DNA from: Xiphydria camelus
Lineage: Eukaryota > Arthropoda > Insecta > Hymenoptera > Xiphydriidae
DNA: 64,000 bases
NCBI GenBank assembly: GCA_963678675.1
Contig: OY783197.1
Coordinates: 17,367,543 to 17,431,542 of the forward strand
Direction: 5' to 3'
This document shows positions 36,001 through 49,200 of the stretch, piece by piece. Every line of letters starts with the position of its first letter. The first letter of the stretch is position 1. Both the position numbers and the translations under genes were made by a program. The notes beneath the pieces are model-generated. The model worked only from the letters and a program-made list of their open reading frames with translations, did not search any database and had not been told where the DNA came from.

Positions 36001-39000
36001 GGTTACGAAGTCAGTCAGCTGAATGTGGGGGCGGAGCTGGTCAGTCAGCAAAAAAAGAAATGTAAATTTCGCGCGCGCTCGGCGTTGCAGGCGATTTCAA
36101 ATCAGAGTATAGGAAAGAGCGCAGGTATACTCGTAGGGGGGGTAAGAGACAATAGCTCGGGGTCTGTTCCGTCGCACCGAGCATACATAGGTCGTAAATA
36201 TCACGGACAATTCGTTAACAGCCATCTCCTGCAGTGCCCGCTTTGACCGGTACCGTCATAAAAGTGATCCGAGCCGGCTAAAGGAGAGGAGTTTCCGATG
36301 CCGCCGATGAACAATTGGGGAATTTTGATACTTAGTTTTTCCATTTCGCCAGCGTCATCGACATCCCTCCTCTGGCCGATCAGGGCGCGTCGCGTCACGT
36401 TAGCCCACGCTATCCCTTCCATTGGGCTACGATACGAATATATAAATTATTATTTAACGAACTAGATTCAATAGGCTATTAATTAATTATAATATAATAA
36501 TATTGAAAATGTATTATATATGTACAGAATAGACATTACAAATAATATTTTAATAACTCATTCATTATCAAATTCTGCCTCCGAATCATCAAATTCGTTG
36601 ATTTCGCTTAAACGTCAACAACGCAACTTCTTACTTCAATAGGTGTTCAAGTCATATCGATAACAAGTACGAAATAAACTATTTTGAGCATGCACAAAAT
36701 GTTTATATTGAATTGTATCTTACCTTAACTCTTGTCTATACTTTTTACTTAAAGCCATAAACTTTCTGTAGCAAACTACATGGTAGCACTCAATTTGTCC
36801 TGGATTCGACGGCAAAGATATATTGTCATACGTTAAATTATATTTTGCACGAATTCGTAAAATTGCTTTACAATTTGTTAAAGTCTTCTCTGTAAATGAT
36901 ATTAATAGCTGATGCTTCTTGAGGCAGAATACACAAATTTTGTTCATTTTGAAACGAAACACATGCGTCACTCACTACGGTTTAACCATTGTTCAATACA
37001 ACACGAATTGAGACACGACACTTGATGGTTGATAGTACATTGAAGGACACGCTTTTAGCCCCGATTTATATATTCGCATCGTAGCCCAATGGAAGGGATA
37101 GCGTGGGCTAACGTGACGCGACGCGACGCACCCTGATCGGCCAGGGGAAGGATGTCGATGACGCTGGCGAAATGGAAAAACTAAGTATCAAAATTCCCCA
37201 ATTGTTCATCGTCTGCATCGGACACTCCTCTCCTTTAGCCGGCTCGGATCACTTTTATGACGGTACCGGTCAAAGCGGGTACTGCGGGAGATGGCTGTTA
37301 ACGAATTGTCCGTGATATTTACGACCTATGTGTACGCTCTGTGCGACGGAACAGACCCCGAGCTATTGTCTCTTACCCCCCCTACGAGTATACCGTGCTC
37401 TTTTCTATACTCTGATTTGAAATCGCCTGCAACGCCGAGCGCGCGCGAAATTAACATTTCTTTTTTTGCTGACTGACCAGCTCCGCCCCCACATTCAGCT
37501 GACTGACTTCGTAACCTTTATTTATATGCAATATACAAGTTGTATACCGATTTTCAACCTTATTAAATTCAAATTATTACCCCGGCAGGAACGACAACTT
37601 TGATAGCGTCCCAGAGACATATGCCCCAGCTTTCGCTTGACTGACCGCAGTATGTTTGTCTACACAACCACTGTAATAAACTATAAAAAAACTGGGCTTA
37701 TTAAATTCAGAGACCTTTTTTGGCTCTGGCTCTTGGACTATTACTTATCGACGCGAGGCACCGGACAACGCGCGCGCTTCCGCCCGGGGAAAGCGCGAAA
37801 GCTGACAAATCATAACGACGACGCGCTTCGCGCCAGCGCGGTCGGTGCTCGCGCGCGTACAAAACGTACCAACCTTGGACTCGCCGTCCGTAGATGGCGC
37901 GATATCGATACGAGATGCGAATTAATTATTTCCGCGATCTCTTGGATTATTGGTAAAATTGCGCGAGAATCATTTTAGATACGGTACGGAAACTTCGTTC
38001 TTTTTCTTCGAGCCATCGAAACTAAACAATGGGATTGGGACATGAAAATTTTGCTTCGGGTAACGGACATTTTTGTTACTTATATCAGAGTCCCAATTTT
38101 TATATAGAACGTGGTATATTGATGAATGACTGCGTGTAAAGTGCATTTTAATCGATAAAAGATCGTACAGATATGAAGAAATGTGATTTCTAGTTGTCTA
38201 CATGACCGATTGAGCCCGTTCATAATTTTAAATGGATGGCCCTGAATTCACCAAATGGGTTGAGCATCTGCAGGGGGTCGATTTTGTAACTCAAACTTAG
38301 TGAATATGCTAAAAGTGAGCAGCATCCAACCAATCACGAAGCATCCTTTCCTGTAGGTCCTATCTCTGATTGGTTATAGGTGAAGTGAACATTTTCACTC
38401 GAGATACAAAATCGACCTCCTGTTGTCTACTTGTGATTACGGCGCTACGGCAAGATCAGGTTAGACTACCGAAATTGCGATTGGACGATAGAACAGTATG
38501 ACGGAAAACGGTGACGTATCACGTGTTCGACCAATCGTAATGCGTCTATAGCCGCGTTTGAAATTCAGCACCTCAAATTACATTTTGACATTAAATAACG
38601 TTATTTTGAAAATTGAAAAAGCAATTTTCTACGAATATCTATGAACACAGAACGTGTTTATATGGTTAATTAAAAAGTTGTTTCCAAATGTCCCAACCCC
38701 ATTCGGTTATCTTAACGCGAACGCCGGCGAAAGGGCGTATCGTACGCGATTGACTCGATGGACGGATAATTATAAATATGATTCTACCGCCCCCCTCCAC
38801 GCTACAGATAATCGACAGACGGCGGGACTTCTCACGGGAGCTAAACGCGAGAAAACGTTTAGCTACATTATCAAGTGCGTCGCGACGCTATTAATCGCGG
38901 CGAGTCGATCGAACGAAATCAGTTCCTCGCGATCAGCGTGGGGGAGGGTCTCGAGATATCAATGAAGTTCGCTGGTTCCGCATGACGGGGCAACCGCGAC

Positions 39001-42000
39001 GGCGGCTTGCGCTGACGATTCGTCGGGTGGGAAAAAGAAGCGTCGCCCGTGCGATCACGGTTCGAAAACGACTTTAACGTTCCTCACTTATCGTCTCTTA
39101 AATTACAACACCCAGAGACTCTTGTTTGAGATGCGATCTACATATCTCCCGAGATACCTCGGACGGCAATCTAGCCTCGGCACGGTTTATTGCAAACGAT
39201 ATGCTCGTCTTATATAACGCGGAATATAAGTGGAGTCATTTTTCGCGAATCGTTATCGCATCGGCGGGTGACGATTTCGTCGATCGCTTCTGTTGTATTT
39301 CGCACGAATCGTCGCGAGAAATACCGCACGAGAAAAAATAACGTGGTTACGGTTAACCGATAGACTGTGCTGTGAGATCTAACTTCATTTTATGAGAGAA
39401 CTAACCCAATTGCACTAGCTGCTTCACTGAATTGTATCACTTAGGCCGGTATTCATAGTCGATACTTAAACCCTTACTTATAAGTCTGACTTGACGAAGC
39501 ACGACTTACCTATCCATAATCGCCAATTAAGTCGAACTCCATGAAGTAGTTGCTCCTTGAGCCTTGCTTATTCGCTTCAAGTCCGACTTCGTCAAGACCG
39601 TGCTCAAGTCCACACTTATTCAATGATCGGGTATATTCGGAAAATTTCCGATAAATCGACTAATCAGTGCGCTGGATTTCTGGTTACTCTATTCTCGGTA
39701 TGTTTAGCGATCTAACGTACATATCGTCGCTTTGGTGGTGAACAGTCGTAACCCACAAAAAGTGTAAAATTGAGTTAAGACTGCTAACAAACACTAAAAA
39801 GCATAAAGTTTGATTCCTATAAGTATTCTAACCCACAACCTTTTTAATGTCCTTATAACACAAAATTTGCTAAAGGACGTAACCCACATTTTATTGTAGT
39901 GAAGAGACATAAGCAGCTTAGCACTTTTAGCAACTGAGTTTTTAAGCATAATCGTGAAATAAAAATATCAAAAAATTGTTTTGTTTTGTCTTCTGGTTAC
40001 AGTTTTAGAGAAGAAAACATGAGTTTCTCGATGACGAACTTTCTTAAAAGCGCGCTAGCTCAAGTTCTTGTTTATGTGGGTTAGAACAGTTCACCACCAA
40101 AGCGACGATATATGTAGGTAGTTGGTGACTCGAGCAGAAATAAATTGTGTATTTAATGAAAAGATATTTTATGCCATTTATATATATGTTCTGAACAAAA
40201 CATTATTTAAATGCCCCCCCCCCTCTGATACCAAGCAGGCGCGTATACGATGGGTCCAATTTCTCATGACTCGTGCCAACATATTCGGTTGTATTGCTTG
40301 AATTTCGCCGGCTATGTTTTCCTTTCAGCTGCTCGATTGTTGTGGGCATATTGGCAAACACGAGCGACTTTAAGTAACCCCAAAGAAAAAAGTCCAGGGG
40401 CGTCAAATCACACGAACGCGGCGGCCAATTGCTTCATCCGCAATGGCTTGTACAGCTGCGATATTTTCTGTTGAACGCGCAGTTCTTATGAATCGGTGGC
40501 CTTTGGGTATGCAAAGTGTAATGCTTCGAAACGTTCAACACAATACGAGGAATCATTAATTCACTTGGGCGATTATGCCCACCAAACACTGCGCGTAAAG
40601 CACGGTGCGTAAAGCGGATCGACTCTTGATCTTGGTAAAACATTTTAACCATTTGTACTTAAACGTTGTTGTGGCGTTAGTCTTTCCATGATGAAATGGC
40701 AAGCCTTACTGAATAAGAAAAACATTGACACTTTGCAGTGGCATTTCTAACATGGCGGCAATATCCATTAAAAGTTCTATCACTGCTATTGGTAACCCTA
40801 TCGATCCATTTCTCATCACCGGTTACGATATGCCATAACAAAACTTTTCTTTTCATGCTTTGCAAGCAAAGAAATCGAGGTATATTCAGACGATCAGTAA
40901 TGGCATTTTCGGTCAATTCATGTGGCAGCCACTCCGCTTCTTTTCGAATCTTTCCCATGGCATTGTTGACGTCGTGAAATTGTAGATTCGTATCGACTTC
41001 AAGCTGTTGAGCCAATTCTCAGAGCGTTTGAGTAGGGTTCTCTTCCAATAGAGCTTGCAGTTGTTCATCTTCGAACTTCTTTGTTTGACCTGGCCGTTGT
41101 TTGTCGTGAACATCACAGTTTCCACTTTTGAAGCGAAGAAACCAGTCTCTACATACTGTTTTTTCTGATGGAGCAGATTCAGCATAAGTTTGCATGAGTA
41201 ATTGATGAGCTGCAGCAACATTTTCTTTTTAATCTGAGTAGTGTAGAAGTACACATCGAAAAAACAATTTGTCGCGTTCCATTTTCTCAGATTATAGATA
41301 TAGACTACTAGCAAAACGAGCTACAATTACGTATACCAAATACTGCAGTACTTAACGAAAAAAAATTGTGGTAAATTTCGGTACAAGGCCAATTTCTTGT
41401 TATTGATAACTACAATTTTAGTTGAAATTATAGTACAACTCGTAGAAGTTGCAAGCGTTTGCTGTAATTTTTACTAAAATTGTTGTTATCGTAACAACAA
41501 ATTTGCCTTGTTCCGCATTTTACCACATACTTTATAACCGTTACAATTAATTTTTTTCCGTGTACACATATAACCCTGCATTGTAGTCAGAATTGCCACA
41601 GTTTTGATATCCACGACCATTCCTTTCTTCTCGTGCGAATACGATCGATATTGTCTTATACTTGGATTCGCCAAACAAATCGAACACGATTCGGCGTGGA
41701 AAAGGCGCAAGGTTTGCGCACGAAGAACGAAACGCCCGTGCATCTCCTCCCCGTTTGGGTCAAGCACCCTGAGTTTAGAAAAAGTTTCACAACCTTGGCA
41801 CGGCCGGGACTTGGGGAAGCGACGTGCATACGGAGGCGGCTCTGTAGCCGGGTATCGAAGGTACCGTACAACGCGATCGCCGGAGCACATACGTTCGAAC
41901 CTCTCGAACGAGAGCGCGGTCGAAGCGCAAAATAGGACCCTTTATTGCCGAGCAAAAAGACGAGAAAGAACCGAATACATCGTTTGCGAGCGCGCTCGGA

Positions 42001-45000
42001 AAATATAGCCCCTTAAACGAATGATTTACGCGAGTAATCGTACCTCTTTCTCTTTCTCTCTCCTCCCTCTTTGTACGCGACGGCTGACGCATACTGGGTG
42101 TGCGAAAAATAAGCATAAAATTCGCAGTATATACTTTCGAGTTGTGCGAACCCACCGGAAAGTGCAGCACGACCGCGTAATAGGGCGATTGGGTAACTGC
42201 ACAAAACAGATAGAGTACCATCTGTGGCACGCATCAAGCATTAAGCAGATGTCCGTGGTATAAGCGCTGTTTACACGTTATTTTGGATAATAATTGAAGT
42301 GTTTTACCTATGAGATTTAATCAACATGGCCTCAAGCATCAAACTTTCAAAGCATTCAAATAAATTCTTTCCGTGGAAAATCGTTATCAAAAGGTAAATA
42401 CAAGCAGCGCCACCAAGCTGGGTTTCTTGGCGAAACTTGGATGTACATTCTCTATATGTACATGTATAACACAAACAAAAGCTATGTTTGTGAAAGTACG
42501 CTAGAGCCCTATACCCAGATAGACTTGTATGACCGTCACGACGTTCATACAAACTATTAGGTGTACAACTTTGCTTTCGCCGTTTTTCCGAAATTCGAGA
42601 CTATTGTAAAAAACATAAGATTCAAAGTATTGTCCATCGCTGGCCATTACTTTCTCCTATCTTTCGGGCAGCGTATGAATCCCGCTTTGAAAAAACTGGT
42701 CATCTTTTCATACTACCTGGAGTTGCTGTACAATTTAAATGCATTTGTTTATCTGGGTAGCTACGAATATAAAAAGCCATCATGTCGTCTATCGCGTGCC
42801 TATATCTAAGCTCCGCGCCTCCCGCCACACTTGCGTACGTACATAGGTCACCGTTACAGGCCCAGTTTTCGATCACTCTTCTATTTGAACCATTATATTA
42901 AGTTTATACTAAAAATATTTCATACAAAGAAAAAATTTAATTAAATTCCATAATCTGTTGTCCATATTCAGAAAGTTTTAGAAATATTTATTTCAATAAA
43001 AATAAATGTTGCAGTATTAACGTGTTCGGCTTGATGGCACGTATGCCATAGTCTTGCTGCAATCTATTAGAAGTGACGTTACCTTCTAGTATTCGGAATA
43101 TGTAGTGAAATTATTTTAGTGGCGAGCGTATCACAACCAAGTTACTGAAAAGAAACGGAAAGCGGAAGAAGAAAGGCAGCTCGGGAAGAATGTTAGGCTA
43201 GAAAAAATGAGAATTAAGCTAGGAATCCACTACACTCGACTCGACTCGACTCGACTCGACTCGACACGACACTTTTCTGGCTGGCCAGAAATTTGTCGCG
43301 TCGAGTCGAGTCGAGTCGAGTCGAGCCTAGTGGACACGGTTTGCGCGCACATCGAGATATGGACCGATGAGCGACCAGTTGATTTGCGGCAGTCTTGCTT
43401 GGAAAGTCGAGAAGAGCAGTTCGAAGATTTTACATTAATTTCGCAGAAGAATGGAGGAGGATCTCATTAATAAAGTTAGAGCATATGAGATGCTGTGAAA
43501 TATACATAATTTGAAATATAGAGACCAAAATATACGCAACGAAGCTTGAGACGAAATCTCAAAAGCGTTGAATAGACCAAGTAAACATAAATAGGTATAT
43601 AGTAAATTTCAATCTGTATAGATGTTACAGAGAAGCAATAATTGGAAAAATTATAGAGCCATACACGATGTATCCTTGTACGTTAAAATTTAAAAGGACG
43701 AAGCACTACCGTCGTGTCGAGTAGCGTCGAGTCGTGTCGCGTCGATTCCAGTGGACACACCACGCAAATTTTTGTCACCGTGTCGTGTCGAGTCGTGTCG
43801 TGTCGAGTCGAGTCGAGTCGAGTGTAGTGGATTCCTAGCTTTAAAAATGAAAGATGAGAAAAAAAGAGGAAAAATTAGCAAGAAAAGTTCTCAAAGCTTC
43901 AGGTTTAAAAAAAACAACTGTTACAAGTTAACGTTTCAATTCTTAACATAATTATTACTTGTTACTTACATAGATCATATAATAGGTACATTATTATTCG
44001 AATATTAGTGTCAGTTGATAACTTTAATAAATAAGTTATAAAATATCTATTTCAATAATTCTGTTTCATTTTGTACGTATCGGAATCCATGATCGAAAAC
44101 TACTTCAACGCATGATCGGGTGATCGAGAACTGCTGATTATTTAATTTGCGAGATTCGCATACATTTGTCTGTGCCAAGTTCAACTCAAATAATCAATTT
44201 ATCAATCACAAAACAAAAAGTTTTTGATTTATTAACCTATTATACTTGTATAGCGAAAAGAATGCCGTGAAAACCTTAGCCGATCGAAAACTGGGTCCGT
44301 GACGGTTGCGTACCTATATACGCGAACGCGCGACACGTACGAGCGTGCCTACACGGTAAAGGTGCCTAGTAGAGGCACCGGCCGTGTCGTACCGGGGCCG
44401 CAGTCAGACGCGACCCCTGTCCTTCAAACGGCCTTTCTACGACGGAGCGCTCTCGGTGTACACCTATACGCGCGGTGGCCGGCTCCTCGCGTGCGCACGG
44501 TCGTCGACGGAGGGAGAAAGAGACGACGCGAGCACACGACGCGTATCCAGAGCGCTGCGTACGCCTGTATGTATACGCGCCGGCAGCGGCGACGCGACCG
44601 AGTAATACAAAGCGCAAAGTGGACGGGGTAACCTACAATACCGCGGCCTTGCGTACGTGTGTGTCGGATCGCGCGTCCGTGCGTTTCGCGTGTACGCGTG
44701 GTGTACGTCGGAGCCGCGCGGGAATGTGGATGCGAGATATACAAGTAAAGCGTACGCGCGTATATTTGTACAATGCGAACGCGAGCGATACGATTGAAGC
44801 GAGTTTAGCCGAACGCCGTCTCAACCCGCGATAAGAGGAGAGGTTCGGGCCATTGGCGCCCGCCCGTGACTGCGCTCCACTCGCTCTCGACTCTCCGCGG
44901 CTATGCAGCCTCGACTGACCGGCCCCCGGGGCGCTGCGCGCGCATAACCCGAACCCGATGCACGTTGCACGAGCGGCGGCGGCAACGGTGGCTCTCGTCG

Positions 45001-46252
45001 CGCCGAATCTCTTTCCGGATAAACTAAGCGCCGTCACCGTCGCGCCGGCTCGGCGCGATATACCGAAAACCGTCGATGCCCTGCTACCCTCCCTCACCGC
45101 TTTATCCACTACGCTCGCGTGAAATCGGGGACGTCGACGCGACGCACTCGTTGGACCGTCGCGCGGCCGCGTTTCCTGGATCGATGTCGATTTTTGCAGG
45201 TACTCGCGTCGTCTCGCCCTCCCCCCTCTCTTTCTCTTTCTCTGTCTCCTTCGGGATCGCGCGCAGCAGGAAAAACCGGCAGAAACTCGAGAGTGTGCGA
45301 GATATAGAGCAGCCGGTTCACCTTGAAACGTGTCTCCCCGGAGATCAATGAAGATCCGTCGGCGGTCGTTTTTATTTTATTCTCGTGTCGCCTTCTAGAT
45401 CTCGTTCGGAAAGTAGGTGGTATCGCGTAAACGCGCGTGCAGTGACGCCCATCGCGCCCGTACCAATATGCACGCACCGAGAAAAGGGATGCCCCTCAAA
45501 TTCAACGACGAGTCCCTATCGATTAAGGGCCCTCTGTCAACATTATTGCGGTTGACAGTAAGTTCGCAAAAGTTCTCAGTTAATTTCTATTGATTTATTT
45601 CCAGCAAAAATAATTTAGAAACCATTCGGCATGATTTTTTACAGGTCGGAAATACCGTCACGGATCCAGTTTTCGATCAGCTAAGTTTTTCACGGCATTC
45701 TTTTTACTATACAAATATAATAGATTAATAAATTAAAAACTTTTTGTTTTGTAATTGATAAATTGATCATTTGAATTGAACTTGGTACAAACAAATATAC
45801 AAAAGTCTCGCAAATTAAATAATTAATTACGTGTTTGTAAAAACATACGAGAGAGAGAGAGCAGTTTTCGATCACCCGATCATGCGTGGGAGTAGGTTTT
45901 CGATCATGCGTGAACCCAGTTTTCGATCAGGGATTCCGATACGTACAAATGAAACAGAATTATTGAAATAGATATTTTGTGACTTATTTATTAAAGTTAT
46001 TAATTGACGTTTATAATATTCGAATAATAATGTATTATCATTATCCGTGCAAGTACTTAATAAAAAATAATCGTATGTAAAAAATTTGAAAAATTAACTT
46101 GTAACGGTTGCTTTTTTAAAAACTTCTGAAGCTTTAATAACATTTCTTGCAACTTTTCCTCTTAATTTTCTGTTCTTTTTCTTCTCATCTACTTTTTCCA
46201 AATTCTCTTTTTTTCTAGCCTAACATTCTTAATATAATGTAAGAATATAATC

Positions 46253-46290
<38 letters not shown>

Positions 46291-49200
46291 TATTATATAA
46301 TCTATGCAAATAACAAACAATAATTATGTACAAAATTTGAAAAATTAACTTGCAACGGTTGCTTTCTTTTAAACTTTTGAACCTTTCTCGTTACTTTTCC
46401 TCTTAATTTTCTCTTCTTTTTCTTCTCAGGTTTCTCTTTTTTAATTATCTTCTTTTCCAGCCAAGCATTCTTCCTGAGCTGCTTTTCTTCTTCTGCTTTC
46501 AATAACAATAATATTGAGGAATTATATAATCTTCAGTGTTACTATGCCTTGAGTTTCACTATACAACCTACGGCGAGATCGTTCTCGAATGTCGCGCGAG
46601 AAGTTTGTTCTATGGATTTTCAAAGTCCCTAGAACTGACAGAAAAGGCCCTTAATTCGCTCGCTCCCAGAAAGTATGAAGGGAAAGGGCGGATACCGAGT
46701 ATATACATAGTGGTACAATAATTGTGATCGACGAAAAATACCATTCCGCAAAGAACTCACATATATCAGCGTTGCAATACGGATGTTCCTAATCGCTGAA
46801 AACGACAGATATATTTCGAAGACGTATGACGAACGAGAGGCGGCTTCTCGGTAAAACACGATAAAGCGCTCCCCGCGTACACGCGCGCACCACGCGCGTC
46901 GCGTTTGACGCGAAATAACGCGCGTGTCGCGCGCGGAAAATAAGCGTGGACGGAAATTGAAATTTCTTGGTGCAAATTGAATTTGACGCTCGCGCTTTCT
47001 TATTTGCGCGTATACACGTCACGGGCAATCGCGCGACTCACGGTATAGGACGGTGTTTGCGGTCTCGCGCGTCGACCCGGCGGCGCGCGAAAGGTACGTG
47101 TACTCTGGCGGGGTGCGATCGTCCGATAGCTGGGCGTGACAAGCCGCTTCCACGAAAGTCGAAACCCATTTCCGAGGGAGATCGCGGGAGAAAGAGAGCG
47201 GCGAGTATTAGCTCGCGAACAAATTTTCGCGATACGGGGAATTCGCGAATTCTACAGAAAGAAAAGGAACTTAATAGTTAGATCTACTAGAAATGACTTG
47301 CGGGTTCGAGAGTAATTATTTATTTACATTAGTTTGATTTTTATTTTCATACTAATCTGATATTTCTTCCTTACAATCGTATACTATTCTACATGATTGT
47401 ATAAGGAAGGGACTTCAAATTGATGTATTAAAAAATTTCATTGGTATAATTGTATAATTACTCGCGACCCCGCAAGTAATATTCGGCAGAGATCCAACTA
47501 ACTCTCTTTCTCAGTGTAACGTCGATGTACCGCGCATACGCCAGACCGCGGGTACACCGAGAGAGAAAAAAAAAGAGGAATTCGCTATCGGCGATTCGCA
47601 ATTTTATACGACGAACGTACGGTTTCTCACGTCGAAGCTGTAGAATCAATTTCTCTCCGACGACCGGTTCATAAATTTGCGAGCATCACCGTCCATTCGT
47701 TTCAATTTCAGTGACATTTCGCACTAGACGTCGCGTAATCGGGTATTGTAAATTCGCGATGCAAAAACCTCCGATTGCAGCACGGACAGCTATTAGCCAA
47801 CCGCTGAACGTCCGCGTCGAGCGCAGAGGCGAGGATATTCTCGACGCGACATGAGCCTCGATCATAAACGCGCGTTGCACGGTCGTTCGGATGTACTGTG
47901 CGACACACGCGGCTTGACCCAACCGCGCGGCCACCTTATGCCTACCTCTTCGCCGTCGAGAGTCCTGCCTGCCTATATAAGATACGTGTTGACGCTTTGT
48001 AATGGCAGAATAAAAGATGGCCCGACGCCAGTGAAGGCGCCACATACCAGGCGCCGCCTAACCTCTCCCGGCTCGCCGCCGCCGCCACCGTCGTCGCCGC
48101 CGCCGCCGACGACGACGACGACGAGCCTCACCAGTCTGACTTTCCCCCTTCCCCCACCAGTCGATCTTGGCGCGACCCCCCACCCCGCCGACCCCTGGCT
48201 CTACATAAACACGGGCGAACGAGCGCGCGCTACACACGCACACGCTCAACGGACTACGCATCGCGTTATCTCCGTCGCTCGCGGGTTCGGTCGCGAGATA
48301 TTCCGCACGGGCGTTCTCCGCGCGCGTTGTACGGGGATGGGATTTAATCGAGGAGAGGAGAGTTATAGGAAAATTGGACCGGTTTCCCCGCCTTTTGCTC
48401 TCTGCGAGTCAACGTCTACTCGACTTAACTGGGTAGCAGTTTTTGCGGCGCGTAGCTCGAGGTGGCCCTCGGCCACCGCAGCGTACCGCGCCAACCGAGG
48501 GCCAACTCGGCATTGCGTACGGAGGGACTCGCTCGGGGAAGGCGAATTTCTCCCACGGTGTCGTCGAGAACGTGATTCGCGACGACGAAGAGCTCGCGCG
48601 CGGTGTCGCGTTGTTATTGATACATTTATACAGGGTGTTCCACTCGGGATAGTCACGCTGTTTATTTTCGTTATTTGCCATTTCATGAAGGTGTTTCAAA
48701 TAAAAGTTGTTCGGTGTCGGGGAGGACGCATGACGCATGCGACGAATTTTGGATGTCATGCATCGTCTACGAGGTATGAGATATATTTGCATTTTTTGAT
48801 ACGAAAAACTTCATATTTTATTCTGATAAAAGCTACAGAGTTTTTATCGAGACTGACGAGAAATGTATGAGATGAAATGTCCATCCATTGAACGGTTTGT
48901 GAGATATTTCCGCTCAAGTAAATTTCGCCTGGCGAGCTGGGAACTTATCGCACGGAGTGTAACTTACTCTTGTATTTTGAGCCGAAATATCTCACAAACC
49001 GTTCAATGGATGAGTAAATATTTCATCTCATACGCGTTTCTTATCAGTCTCGATAAACCGTGCAACTTTTATGAGAATAAACATATTAAGTTTCCTATGA
49101 AATAATCGAGGTGACTCTCATACCTCGTTGACAATACATACATGATATCCAAAATTTGTTGCGCGCATCATGTGTCTTCCTCGACACCAAACGACTTTTA

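Noticed and set aside
44633..45109. 158-codon minus-strand frame
   Set aside because: Arg/Ala-rich in CpG-rich DNA, with equally long frames on the other strand.
47851..48870. 339-codon plus-strand frame starting with ATG
   Set aside because: It is driven by CpG-rich sequence, has runs of Pro and Thr from simple repeats, and its end lies in a MITE. No domain resemblance.
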